A stretch of DNA of 64,000 nucleotides from Paenibacillus sp. PCH8 (GTDB lineage: Bacteria > Bacillota > Bacilli > Paenibacillales > Paenibacillaceae). The first letter of the stretch is position 1. Each line of letters begins with the position of its first letter. The notes under the pieces were generated by a model, which was not told where the DNA came from, searched no databases, and saw only the letters and a program-made list of their open reading frames with translations. The stretch is taken from assembly GCF_002968835.1 (NCBI RefSeq), contig NZ_PKQK01000001.1, positions 868,001-932,000 of the forward strand, given 5' to 3'. The position numbers and the translations under genes are program-made. Below are positions 9,473 through 18,416 of the stretch, in pieces.

Positions 9473-9802
9473 CTACCCCATCAAGTACCGCAAAATCATC
9501 ATAGCCACAATACCGACCAATACGGTTCCCAGCAGACTGCGTGTCCAGATGGCTACTGCAATCGTAGGCAAGGCCGCCCACAAAGCTGGATTGTGTGTAA
9601 TCGGCACCAACTGGTTGTCTGACATGAACAGCTCTTGACCAATCAGTGCTGCCATTACGGCGACGGGTACATACTCAAGCCAGCGCAACAACCACATTGG
9701 AATCTGTATTTTGCTGAACAGCATAAGCGGTAATACACGCGGGATAAACGTTAACAACGCCGAGCCCATAATAATCCAGAATACATCCCATCTCACTTCC
9801 AT
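9473..9802 (-). CDS. azlD: AzlD-type small subunit of a branched-chain amino acid exporter
   Basis: 109 residues with three to four hydrophobic segments and the family-typical FIPRVLPLMLF stretch near the N-terminus. It works with AzlC as a two-component LIV-E type exporter of branched-chain amino acids or analogues in the cell membrane. Its ATG overlaps the 3' end of azlC by 10 nt in another frame, which indicates translational coupling. Confidence 0.85.
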   Translation of the reverse strand: MEVRWDVFWIIMGSALLTFIPRVLPLMLFSKIQIPMWLLRWLEYVPVAVMAALIGQELFMSDNQLVPITHNPALWAALPTIAVAIWTRSLLGTVLVGIVAMMILRYLMG

Positions 9803-10536
9803 CGTTCCATGAACACTCCTATCGTTGCCGCAATGACCGCAGCCACAATGACACTCATGCTGCCAAGTGAAGCCATGTTGGCGAAGATCACACAGACAAC
9901 GGCAATAATGGCCACATTTATGTGTATTTTTTTATTTTTGCGATGTACTAACTGAAGCACAACCAGTCCAATAAACATGGCTGGCAGTGCATAATCCAGA
10001 CCTAGCCGTTCCGGTTGGGTGATCCAACGCCCAAAGTATGCTCCGGCAATATTAGCCACGAACCAGTTCAGGTATGCGGTAATATTCAGACCATGCATCC
10101 AGCGCTCGCTGAGCCTTCTCCGACCAATGGCACGTGTCATCGCCACGCCAAATGACTCGTCCGTAAGAAGTGATCCAATCCACATATTTTTCAGCGGTGT
10201 CAGATGACGAAAATACGGAGAAACCACTGCGCTTAGTAGCAAATGACGAAGATTCACAAAAAAAATGGTGAAGATGATGGCTAATGCAGACCCATTCGAT
10301 GCAAGCATACCTGCGGCAATGAACTGGGCTGATCCAGCATATAGAATCAGACTGAGCAGTGCCGTCTCCGCCAGGCTCAGTCCAGCGGTCATCTCAATGA
10401 CACCTGCGGCGAAGCCAATACTCAAATAACCAAGCAGGGTCGGTACACAATCCTTGACCCCTTGCATGAATGTTGCGTTGTCCTGAACCTCTTCCCTGTG
10501 CTCAAGCGCGGAAGTCTGTAATGTGCTTTGCCCCAT
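9793..10536 (-). CDS. azlC: AzlC family branched-chain amino acid permease (large subunit)
   Basis: 247 residues, multi-pass membrane protein with AzlC hallmarks: GYLSIGFAAGVIEM, LILYAGSAQFIAAGML and FVNLRHLLLSAVVSPYF, then DESFGVAM. The ATG at 10536 sits 10 nt after GAGAGGGGG; an upstream in-frame TTG is too close to that site. It forms an exporter with AzlD, its partner gene immediately downstream. The gene is divergent from the chemoreceptor gene. Confidence 0.88.
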   Translation of the reverse strand: MGQSTLQTSALEHREEVQDNATFMQGVKDCVPTLLGYLSIGFAAGVIEMTAGLSLAETALLSLILYAGSAQFIAAGMLASNGSALAIIFTIFFVNLRHLLLSAVVSPYFRHLTPLKNMWIGSLLTDESFGVAMTRAIGRRRLSERWMHGLNITAYLNWFVANIAGAYFGRWITQPERLGLDYALPAMFIGLVVLQLVHRKNKKIHINVAIIAVVCVIFANMASLGSMSVIVAAVIAATIGVFMERWK

Positions 10537-10910
10537 CTCTGGCAAACCCCCTCTCGAAATTCAGTCCCCATGCCGATATATATCGATACATACGAATTCA
10601 ACTTATTCTCCATGAAAACACTTCTAAATCAATCATCATGACCCCCCACACACACCTGGCTACGTCACATTAATTTAGTAATATATCACAAAATATGCTA
10701 CACAGGTAGAACAGATTAACTTATACAGAACAGATGTGATTCTAAATACCTATAAAAACATAAAATAATTTCATAAGTCCCGTAATTTATGTTGAATAAA
10801 CTCGAATTTTGTCATAAGATATCTCCAGAAACAAATGGAAAGAATGGAAACGATATCAGATCGGCTTATCCTCCAGGGAAATGGATGGATTATAAAGAGG
10901 GGGATTATGT
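10537..10910. other. Intergenic region between azlC and a chemoreceptor gene
   Basis: 374 bases, AT-rich, holding the divergent promoters. TAAA-N14-TAAGATAT near 10798-10823 on the plus strand resembles a motility sigma-D promoter for the chemoreceptor, but it is a weak match. No tRNA, T-box or coding signal was recognised. Confidence 0.4.
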
Positions 10911-12911
10911 ATGAAGAAGGCTAACAAACCAAGGCGCACACGAACGATGCAGATGAGGGGAAAATTGATTTTATCCTTTGCCATCGTGTTGCTTATTCCG
11001 ACCATCAGTTTGGGCATTATCTCATTCCGAACAGCCGATGCCAAGGTCGAAGCTAAAATGTTCGAGAACGCAATCAGCAGTGTGAGTGTGCTCAACCAGA
11101 CCATTGACCAGATCATTGGTGCCACACGTAAAAATGTTGATTTCCTGGCAAGCCAGCTGGATGCAGGCAACGTCGGACCCACTCAGGGTGACGAGACCGA
11201 GACCATCCGCACCTTGCTTGATGCGTATAAGGAAACCCATAGTGATGTGGAACTTGTCTCCATCGGTACCGATCAGGGCGTGTATATTAATTCCCCTGTC
11301 ACTGCAGTGAACAAGGAAGGTTACGATCCCCGCGAACGTCCGTGGTATCAAGCTGCTACGCAGAACAAAGATATCCCCACTGTAATCACACCCTATTTAT
11401 CAAGCAGTACCGGCAATGTTGTTGCTTCGGTTGCCCAGACTACTGCCGATGGTCATGGTGTCGTTTCTGTCAGTCTATCTCTCGAAGCTCTTTCCCAAAC
11501 GGTAAACACCACGAAAATCGGTGAGAAGGGTTATATCTATATTATTGATAATGCCAACAAAATCATCGTACATCCAACCGAAAAACCAGGGACCGAAGGA
11601 ACCATGGCACCCTATCAGGATATATTTGCACAGAAGGACGGCGATCTTAAATACACACTGAATGGAAATCAGGAACACGCCTTCTTTGCGACCAATGAAA
11701 CGACAGGCTGGACCGTGGTTGGTGTCATTGACAATGGCGAAGTAACCGCAACCGTCCGGCCAATCCTGTACACTACGCTGATCGTGATTGCCATTGCCAT
11801 TGTGGTCAGTTCCATCATTATCTTCTGGATTGTACAATCCATTACTCGACCACTAAACCGGCTCGTGAATGCATCTAACGAGATTAGCGGTGGGAATCTG
11901 GCCATTGAAGTTGCTGTGAATAGCCAGGATGAATTCGGAAAACTCAGCAACAGCTTCAACAAGATGAGCCAATCCCTACGTACCGTAATTCAGGATGTCC
12001 GTCATACAGCGGATGAGCTGACAGCCTCTTCAGCACAACTCGCAGTCAATTCATCCGAGACTACCAAAGCAACAGAGCAAGTTGCCTTGATCACGGAAGA
12101 ATCTGCTGCCGGTATTGAGAAACAAGCCTCCAGCCTGAAGCATACAGCGCAACAGATGAACGAACTGGCTGGAGGTGTTGGGTTAGTGACTAACAGCACG
12201 CAGCAAGTATCCGAAGCAGCCATGCAGGCAAGTGAACTCGCCGTTCAGGGTAACGCCACCATGCAGACCGCCGTATCCGAGATGGATTCCGTCAGTCGCT
12301 TCGTTCAGGGTATGGCAGAGACCGCGGAACGACTTGGAGAGCACTCTACATCCATTGGTGAGATGGTATCTGTCATTACAGACATCGCTGCCCAGACCAA
12401 CCTGCTTGCTCTCAATGCTTCTATTGAAGCAGCTCGCGCAGGTGAGCATGGACGTGGATTCTCCGTTGTTGCCAGCGAAGTTCGCAAGCTCGCGGAGCAA
12501 TCCAGCCTGTCCGGCCAGAAGATTGTAGAGATGGTCGGAGCGATACAGCAGGAAATCTTATTGGCTAACCAGAATGTACAATTGGGTCAGCGGGATGTAG
12601 GCAATGGCATTCGTGCCGTGCAATTTGCAGATGAGGCTTTTGCTCAGATTAGTCAGGCCGTAGGGGTTGTCAATCATCAGCTTGAGAACATTGCAGCGGC
12701 TTCACAGCAGATGTCAGCCAGTACAGCAGAAGTCGTACAATCCATCGATCAGATTCACACCATATCGGAAACCAATGCCGATGGAACGGAGAATATCTCT
12801 GCAGCTACGGAAGAACAGGTCGCTTCCATGCAAGAGATCTCCTCTTCTGCCGACTCTCTCGCGCATCTGGCTCACAAGCTGCAGAAGCTCGTAGAACAGT
12901 TCAAGCTGTAA
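10911..12911 (+). CDS. Methyl-accepting chemotaxis protein with dCache sensor
   Basis: 666 residues. There is a positively charged N-terminus and TM1 at about residues 18-38. A periplasm-facing-type double-Cache sensor follows ([11 protein letters not shown] and [10 protein letters not shown] are dCache hallmarks), then TM2 at about 285-308, HAMP ([19 protein letters not shown]), and a long coiled-coil signalling domain. The hairpin tip is [21 protein letters not shown]. It senses small ligands and controls CheA/CheW. The ATG follows AGGGGG with good spacing. It is monocistronic, with a terminator directly downstream. The ligand is unknown; dCache domains often bind amino acids. Confidence 0.93.
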   Translation: MKKANKPRRTRTMQMRGKLILSFAIVLLIPTISLGIISFRTADAKVEAKMFENAISSVSVLNQTIDQIIGATRKNVDFLASQLDAGNVGPTQGDETETIRTLLDAYKETHSDVELVSIGTDQGVYINSPVTAVNKEGYDPRERPWYQAATQNKDIPTVITPYLSSSTGNVVASVAQTTADGHGVVSVSLSLEALSQTVNTTKIGEKGYIYIIDNANKIIVHPTEKPGTEGTMAPYQDIFAQKDGDLKYTLNGNQEHAFFATNETTGWTVVGVIDNGEVTATVRPILYTTLIVIAIAIVVSSIIIFWIVQSITRPLNRLVNASNEISGGNLAIEVAVNSQDEFGKLSNSFNKMSQSLRTVIQDVRHTADELTASSAQLAVNSSETTKATEQVALITEESAAGIEKQASSLKHTAQQMNELAGGVGLVTNSTQQVSEAAMQASELAVQGNATMQTAVSEMDSVSRFVQGMAETAERLGEHSTSIGEMVSVITDIAAQTNLLALNASIEAARAGEHGRGFSVVASEVRKLAEQSSLSGQKIVEMVGAIQQEILLANQNVQLGQRDVGNGIRAVQFADEAFAQISQAVGVVNHQLENIAAASQQMSASTAEVVQSIDQIHTISETNADGTENISAATEEQVASMQEISSSADSLAHLAHKLQKLVEQFKL

Positions 12912-12977
12912 GCTATATAATCCCTATACCCTTATGATGTCATCGATTTCAGATGACGAGCTGTTTATAACGAACCT

Positions 12978-13014
12978 AAAGACCCTTTGCCATCGTCGCG
13001 GCAGAGGGTCTTTT
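12978..13014 (+). terminator. Rho-independent terminator after the chemoreceptor gene
   Basis: AAAGACCCT and AGGGTCTTTT form the stem around a short GC-rich loop, with TTTT at the end. Confidence 0.8.
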
Positions 13015-13056
13015 GGTGTCCTGATGTTCAAGGAACTTCTGAAGGAGATTTCTCTC

Positions 13057-14286
13057 CTATTCACCAGATTCTTTTTTATCTCTGTGATATCCCTGATCAC
13101 CATAAGGCTCAAGCTGTTCAAACCAGCGGTTCAAACATTTGGCCAGCGCATCCTTTGAATCGGAATACGGGTTATCGTCTTTCTTCAATATCTCCAGTAC
13201 TTCAATCACGAAGGCATTCTCTCCATATTGATTCCATTCAGCCTGCAATCTTCGATTCAGATGACTGCCCATCTGGAGCATAAAGCGTTGTCCATTAATG
13301 GTTTTCAGGTTAAGTGTACTGTCGAGATAGACTTTGCCATTGTGCTCATTCCGGATTTGGTAGACTCCCGCTTCGGTTTTGACTTCTTTGGCCTGTTCCT
13401 GCAATTCTTTGCGACGATTCATTGTGTCCTGCTCCCCTTTTTCTTCTTTCTCTGCATTCCGATCTTTCCTGATTTCTTTGCGCTTCGGTTCCCCGTCTCC
13501 GTTATTCTGCTGATATTCATGGCTTCCCAGCCAATACTGACTACCGTCCGGCTCTCGTTCCAGCAAACCGTAGTCAATCAGATATCTCCGAATTTCCACG
13601 TAATCATCATACACTTCCTTGAGTAGTGTATTGACCTGCTTCTCGGTATATTTACGTTTGGGATCGAATCGTTTGACAATCTCGGTGAGCACGATATATT
13701 TATGCTTTTGCTGCATATGAAAAGTCGTCAGTGAACCATCTGTACCCTGCGGGAAGTACTTGTTCAGCACCTTCTCCCGATCTTGTTCTGTAATATCGAA
13801 CTGATCACGATGAATCGGATGCCCCTGCCTCATAACAGGTGATGCCAACTCAGCAGGAGCATAGGTATCTTTAGCTTTGAGAAGCTCCATAAGTGCCAGG
13901 AATATCTTGGCCTGCCGTTCCTTCTCCTTCAATACAAACCGATGATTCCGGATCGTTGAGGCACTCCCGATGCCAAGTGCCTTCTGAACCTCTACATCCT
14001 TCTTGCCTTCATGAAACTGAGCCAGCAAGCCCCGCTGCACATCCGACAATCCAGTCACACTTTTATCCAGCTCCAGCAAATATTCAAATACCGTCCCATG
14101 CGCCTTCTCGATATGAACTCGCATATAGCGGGCTGCTTCATAGAGCACCCCTTCTTCAGGATAGATGATCCCCGCTTCCGTCCTATATCCACAACAGACA
14201 CATATATAAGCTGCACCTTCCTCCACATAACCCCGCTTAATCTCTTCTAACGAAGCGGTCTGCAACCATGATTCCGATGATTTCAT
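13057..14286 (-). CDS. Zinc-finger/HTH-DUF2087 protein fused to a GIY-YIG-like domain
   Basis: 409 residues with three parts. Residues ~1-140 hold a possible zinc site (CVCCGY, later HIEKAH) and a helix-turn-helix (VQKALGIGSASTIRNHRFVL). Residues ~175-265 are DUF2087 (NKYFPQGTDGSLTTF, then YTEKQVNTLLKEVYDDYVEIRRYLIDYGLL). A Lys/Glu-rich linker leads to a C-terminal GIY-YIG-like domain (GVYQIRNEHNGKVYLDST, LNRRLQAEWNQYGENAFVIEVLE). The second motif is YLD rather than YIG, so nuclease activity is doubtful. AGAGGTG lies ~8 nt before the ATG. The single domains are common in Firmicutes; here they are one polypeptide. Likely a DNA-binding regulator, target unknown. Confidence 0.85.
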   Translation of the reverse strand: MKSSESWLQTASLEEIKRGYVEEGAAYICVCCGYRTEAGIIYPEEGVLYEAARYMRVHIEKAHGTVFEYLLELDKSVTGLSDVQRGLLAQFHEGKKDVEVQKALGIGSASTIRNHRFVLKEKERQAKIFLALMELLKAKDTYAPAELASPVMRQGHPIHRDQFDITEQDREKVLNKYFPQGTDGSLTTFHMQQKHKYIVLTEIVKRFDPKRKYTEKQVNTLLKEVYDDYVEIRRYLIDYGLLEREPDGSQYWLGSHEYQQNNGDGEPKRKEIRKDRNAEKEEKGEQDTMNRRKELQEQAKEVKTEAGVYQIRNEHNGKVYLDSTLNLKTINGQRFMLQMGSHLNRRLQAEWNQYGENAFVIEVLEILKKDDNPYSDSKDALAKCLNRWFEQLEPYGDQGYHRDKKESGE

Positions 14287-14465
14287 CTAAAAGCACCTCT
14301 GTTCTTATCATTCTTTTTTCATCGTATTACCTCATGATTCAATTCTAATTAAATAGTCATTTAATATTTAAGTTTGTTTATTTATAGATATATTATATTT
14401 TTGTTTGTTTAATGTCAATGTATCTGAACAAGCGTATGTTAAAACATAACGAACACCTCTGTTCA

Positions 14466-14503
14466 AAAGAAAAAGACTGCAGGGTCACAACCCTGCAGTC
14501 TCT
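14466..14503 (-). terminator. Rho-independent terminator after the second chemoreceptor gene
   Basis: A perfect 11-bp stem GACTGCAGGGT / ACCCTGCAGTC with a 4-nt loop is followed on the minus strand by TTTTTCTTTT. Confidence 0.85.
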
Positions 14504-14576
14504 ATACACAAAAAGCCTTTTTCGGTGCCTTCCTACCGTGATTCGTCATGATTAATTGTCCTGACTCAAGCCACTG

Positions 14577-16550
14577 TTACAGCTTAAAGCGCTCAATCAA
14601 GCTTTGCAGATCCTCAGCCATACGAGATAATGCCGCCGAAGATGCTGCGACCTCTTCCATCGTAGCGAGCTGCTCCTGGGCAGCAGCTGATCCATCTTCC
14701 GTTCCAGCAGCAATTCGGTTTGACAGAACCATCGTCTCATTCACTGCCTTATTGACATGACCCATGCCCCCATCAATCTGACGGGAAGCCGCGGATACTT
14801 CTCCAGCTTGTGCAGCCACCAACTGTACAGCTGTACGAATATTATGGAAGGCTTCACCTGCTTCCGTAACCATCTGCGAACTTTTGACCATACCTTCTCC
14901 CGTACGGGCAAAGGTCGATTGTACCGCATTGGTTTTCTCCTGCATTTCATGCATAAGCTCATTAATCCGCTCTGCTGAAGTGCCTGAACTATGAGCCAGT
15001 GACTTCACTTCATTGGCAACGACTGCGAACCCACGTCCTTGCTCGCCAGCTCTGGAGGCTTCAATGGACGCATTCAATGCGAGAATGTTGGTCTGTTTGG
15101 CGATGGCTGTAATCTCGGCCACAATCACCAGAATTTCTTCATTTTTCGCTCGCAGATCTTCGATCACCACAGCCATAGCCTTGCTCTCATCATTCACCTG
15201 CTGAATATGGGTCACTGCTTCTTCCACAGTGACCATACCGGCTTCCGACTTGGTGGATGCATCAAGAGCTATACGAGCGGTGTCTTCGGCACTCGATGCG
15301 ATTTCTTTGACTCCGTTGGACATTTCTCCCACGAGTTGACCTGTAGCCACAAGGCTATTATTTTGCAAAGTCGTTCCTGCAGCTGCATCCTGCATCAATT
15401 CAGCCACCTGTTCTGTGGCTTTGGATGTCTGCTCTGAACTGGCCATCAGCTCTTCAGAAGATGCTGCCAGTTGGCTTGATGTATCATGGACCTCTCCAAG
15501 CACATTACGCAGTGAAGTCGTCATCGTATCGAAGCTTTCTCCAAGCTGACCGAACTCATCCCGACGCTGCAAACCTACCCGAACGGTAAGATCGCCCGCG
15601 CTTACTTTGGATGCTGCCTGCGTTAATTGCAGTAATGGCCGGTGAATACTGCGGATGATGAAAATAAGCAGAACGATACCAATCACCAATGCAGATGCCA
15701 CAATCGTAATTGCACGAATCATAATGGGCATGACGGCTTCCGTTGCTTCGGAAGGAACCATTTCGCCAACAATTTTCCAACCTGTCACCGGATTGGTGAA
15801 GTACACTGCTTCCACTTCGTGACCATCATATGTATATTTCACGGTCCCACGTTCCTGCGTATACATCTCATTAATGTAGCTTTCATCCGATTGCGTACCG
15901 GATTCGATCTGATAGTGGAACAGGAACTTTCCACCATTATCCAGCATGTACAACTTTCCTTCTTTACCGATACGGATCTGATCGACTGTATCTTTCAAGT
16001 GATTGAGGCTGACATTGGCCCCGAAGACCCCTTTGCCATCAGCCAACTTGGCTGCTGCTGTTACGACCCATTCGCCCGTCGTAACCGACTGGAACGTATC
16101 CGAGATCACAGGTTCGTCCTGGGACATGCCCATCGTATACCATGAACGTTCCCGTGGATCATAGATCTGTGCTCCAGGATCGGGAGATTTCATCCAGCTG
16201 CCATCGTCAGCACCTGCGGTTAGTACACCCAGTTCCTTGTGATTCTGAGACATCCGATCCAGCTGCCTTTGAAGCGCAGGAGATTTGTTAATAATATCGC
16301 TTGAAGTGATACCCGCAGCCATCTGTGCTGCATTATCCTTCTCCATATCTAGCATCTGATTAATCTGCAAACTAAGCATTTCTGTTTTGGCCTGTGCGGA
16401 ACGTATAATCTCCAGCTTGACCTGGTCAGCAGCTTTTTGATAAGACAACCATCCCACGGTGATGCTCGGTACGATCAGGAACAGGAGCAATGCAGCAATC
16501 AGGCGTTTTTTTACGGTTAAAGTAAACCAGTTTCGAATCTTTTTCTTCAT
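14577..16550 (-). CDS. Methyl-accepting chemotaxis protein with dCache sensor
   Basis: 657 residues with the same architecture as the receptor at 10.9 kb: short basic N-terminus, TM1 near residues 16-36, dCache sensor ([28 protein letters not shown]), TM2 near 280-300, HAMP ([21 protein letters not shown]), and a signalling domain with the tip [24 protein letters not shown]. The two proteins are clearly homologous but divergent in the sensor, so they probably detect different ligands. They flank the DUF2087/GIY-YIG gene. A candidate sigma-D promoter lies upstream and a terminator downstream. Confidence 0.93.
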   Translation of the reverse strand: MKKKIRNWFTLTVKKRLIAALLLFLIVPSITVGWLSYQKAADQVKLEIIRSAQAKTEMLSLQINQMLDMEKDNAAQMAAGITSSDIINKSPALQRQLDRMSQNHKELGVLTAGADDGSWMKSPDPGAQIYDPRERSWYTMGMSQDEPVISDTFQSVTTGEWVVTAAAKLADGKGVFGANVSLNHLKDTVDQIRIGKEGKLYMLDNGGKFLFHYQIESGTQSDESYINEMYTQERGTVKYTYDGHEVEAVYFTNPVTGWKIVGEMVPSEATEAVMPIMIRAITIVASALVIGIVLLIFIIRSIHRPLLQLTQAASKVSAGDLTVRVGLQRRDEFGQLGESFDTMTTSLRNVLGEVHDTSSQLAASSEELMASSEQTSKATEQVAELMQDAAAGTTLQNNSLVATGQLVGEMSNGVKEIASSAEDTARIALDASTKSEAGMVTVEEAVTHIQQVNDESKAMAVVIEDLRAKNEEILVIVAEITAIAKQTNILALNASIEASRAGEQGRGFAVVANEVKSLAHSSGTSAERINELMHEMQEKTNAVQSTFARTGEGMVKSSQMVTEAGEAFHNIRTAVQLVAAQAGEVSAASRQIDGGMGHVNKAVNETMVLSNRIAAGTEDGSAAAQEQLATMEEVAASSAALSRMAEDLQSLIERFKL

Positions 16551-16585
16551 TTAACTATCCCCCATCATAATCTTCACCCATCCTT

Positions 16586-16613
16586 TTATCGGACAATCGC
16601 TGTAAAAATATTA
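16586..16613 (-). promoter_or_regulatory. Candidate sigma-D (motility) promoter for the chemoreceptor gene
   Basis: On the minus strand TAAT-N16-TCCGATAA resembles the sigma-D consensus TAAA-N15-GCCGATAT. It lies ~36 nt before the chemoreceptor start, in the right orientation for a flagellar/chemotaxis regulon gene. Confidence 0.4.
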
Positions 16614-16817
16614 TGTGTATATACTAAATTAGTACAAATTTAATCTTTTCGGTCGGTTTAGATGGGCTCACCTTATCCTGCTTTTTCGTTTTGACCCTCC
16701 AAGCGAGATCGTTTACAATGCTCATAAGCTGGCTATTCATGAAACGATTGGAAGGAGAGGATTCAAATCTTACGCAAGTCGCATGGGCAACAACCTGTTT
16801 CTACTGTATATTCATCC

Positions 16818-18218
16818 ATGTTCCGCATTCTGTTAGCGCTCATTCTGTGCGCAGGCCCGATTCTGGGACAAGCGGGTATCACGGCATCCGCAGCGCAGGC
16901 GACGCAAGCAGTTCACATTGAAGTGAATGGTGAGCAACAATCTTGGAAGAACGCACCACTTATAATCAAAGGTTCAACGTTTGTTCCGCTGCGGGATGTG
17001 GTCACATCTGTCAAAGGCACGTTGAAATGGGATGCTCGCACCAAGACAGCTACCGTTACCGTGGGCAGAGACAAGCTGGTCCATCAGGCTGGCAGCCATT
17101 CCATTAAGGTAAACCAAGTCGATCTAGCCACAGGTGTGAATTCACGTACCGTTAACGGTACGTTGATGGTACCTGTCCGGGCCATGGCTAATGCAATCAA
17201 GGCCGATATCAAAGTCCAACGTACAGCAACAGGTCAGATGAGTGTGAATATAGTCACCGATCAAGTAAGCCTGCTGAACAGCGAGGTTGCCAGCGTAGAT
17301 ACCTATTTACGCGAGATCAATTATCCGGGTATGGCTCTGATCGCCCGTGATGGTGAAGTTCTGCTAAGACAAGGCTACGGACTTGCCGACGAACAGACGC
17401 TGAATCGTCCGGATCAGAAGACCCGCATCGCATCGCTGAGCAAATCCTTCACGGCCGCGTCCATTCTGAGTCTCGTGGAGGATGGTAAGATTGATGTGCA
17501 AGATCCAATTTCCAAGTATATCTCCGGTATACCTAAGGGAGATCAGATCACGCTGCATATGCTGTTATCCCAGACTTCAGGTCTGCCATCCGCATTCGGT
17601 CGGGGTGAAGGAACTTCTATGGAAGAGACTGTAGAGGAGATTCGTCACAAAACGCTGAAGTTTGAACCGGGTAGTGCCTATCTGTACAGCAACAGCGGGT
17701 ATGTTCTGCTCGCCTACGTCGTTGAACAGGTATCCGGCATGAGTTATGCCGATTACGTGCAGCAGACGATTTTGAAACCACTCGGCATGAAAGATTCCGG
17801 AGAGGCGTCCCGTAAAGTCCATACCATTCGTGGTTTTGTTCAGCATGATAACACGTGGGTGACTGCTCCTTACTATGTATCACAATCTGGCTCAGGAACC
17901 ATCTATTCCACCGTGGACGATATGCTCAAATGGGATCGTGCACTGTATACAGACCAGATTCTAAGCCAGGACACGATTGAACAGATGTACGAGCCTTACT
18001 CGGACAAAAACTATGGCTACGCCTGGATTCTCAAGGAAAACGGCACGAACCGTACCGTCTTCCACAACGGTAGTGGTGGCGGATTCGCCACAGCTTTTTC
18101 ACGTAACCTGTCTGATGATATCACCATTATCCTGCTCGGCAACCATGCTGGTATGGACATGACTTCACTTTTGGATGAAGTTGAGGCACAGACAGCCAGA
18201 GCACTGCAATTGCAATAA
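16818..18218 (+). CDS. Exported serine hydrolase of the beta-lactamase family with copper-amine-oxidase-like N-domain (AmiE-like)
   Basis: 466 residues from the ATG. A hydrophobic export signal ends near ASAAQA. A copper-amine-oxidase N-domain-like segment follows (about residues 35-150: GSTFVPLRDVV, MVPVRAMANAI), then a class C beta-lactamase/DD-peptidase fold with SLSK (Ser206, Lys209), YSN (290-292) and HNGSGGG. In Bacillus subtilis a protein of this fold, AmiE, trims peptides from MurNAc and is encoded with namZ and nagZ. The neighbouring nagZ/namZ make the same role likely, but substrate is inferred. The ATG has no ribosome binding site. GAAGGAGAGG lies at 16751-16760, in front of in-frame ATT (16761) and ATC (16767) codons, and would give a better basic n-region, so the true start may be upstream and non-canonical. 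Confidence 0.82.
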   Translation: MFRILLALILCAGPILGQAGITASAAQATQAVHIEVNGEQQSWKNAPLIIKGSTFVPLRDVVTSVKGTLKWDARTKTATVTVGRDKLVHQAGSHSIKVNQVDLATGVNSRTVNGTLMVPVRAMANAIKADIKVQRTATGQMSVNIVTDQVSLLNSEVASVDTYLREINYPGMALIARDGEVLLRQGYGLADEQTLNRPDQKTRIASLSKSFTAASILSLVEDGKIDVQDPISKYISGIPKGDQITLHMLLSQTSGLPSAFGRGEGTSMEETVEEIRHKTLKFEPGSAYLYSNSGYVLLAYVVEQVSGMSYADYVQQTILKPLGMKDSGEASRKVHTIRGFVQHDNTWVTAPYYVSQSGSGTIYSTVDDMLKWDRALYTDQILSQDTIEQMYEPYSDKNYGYAWILKENGTNRTVFHNGSGGGFATAFSRNLSDDITIILLGNHAGMDMTSLLDEVEAQTARALQLQ

Positions 18219-18235
18219 TCAATATTTATTCGTTC

Positions 18236-18285
18236 ATACAGAGCAAAGAGACGATCCTTAACAGGATCGTCTCTTTGCTCTGTAT
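18236..18285. terminator. Perfect 23-bp stem-loop between convergent genes
   Basis: Two 23-base arms (starting ATACAGAGCAAAGAGACG) are exact reverse complements around a 4-nt TAAC loop. It begins 17 nt after the serine hydrolase stop and lies between it and the convergent nagZ. It is probably a bidirectional terminator, though neither side has a long T-run. Confidence 0.65.
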
Positions 18286-18416
18286 ATGTCTTCATTTTTA
18301 CGGCTCACACGTCCGTTTCACTCAACCAACAATTCATCTCTTTTTCATGCCGCAAATGGCAGAGTAACTCATAATTTCATCACTGCCTAGCAACCATCCG
18401 TTCTTTCATCATCCGT

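Noticed and set aside
10537..10910. T-box leader upstream of the amino acid exporter azlC
   Set aside because: No AGGGTGGNACCGCG core on the minus strand and no terminator stem before azlC.
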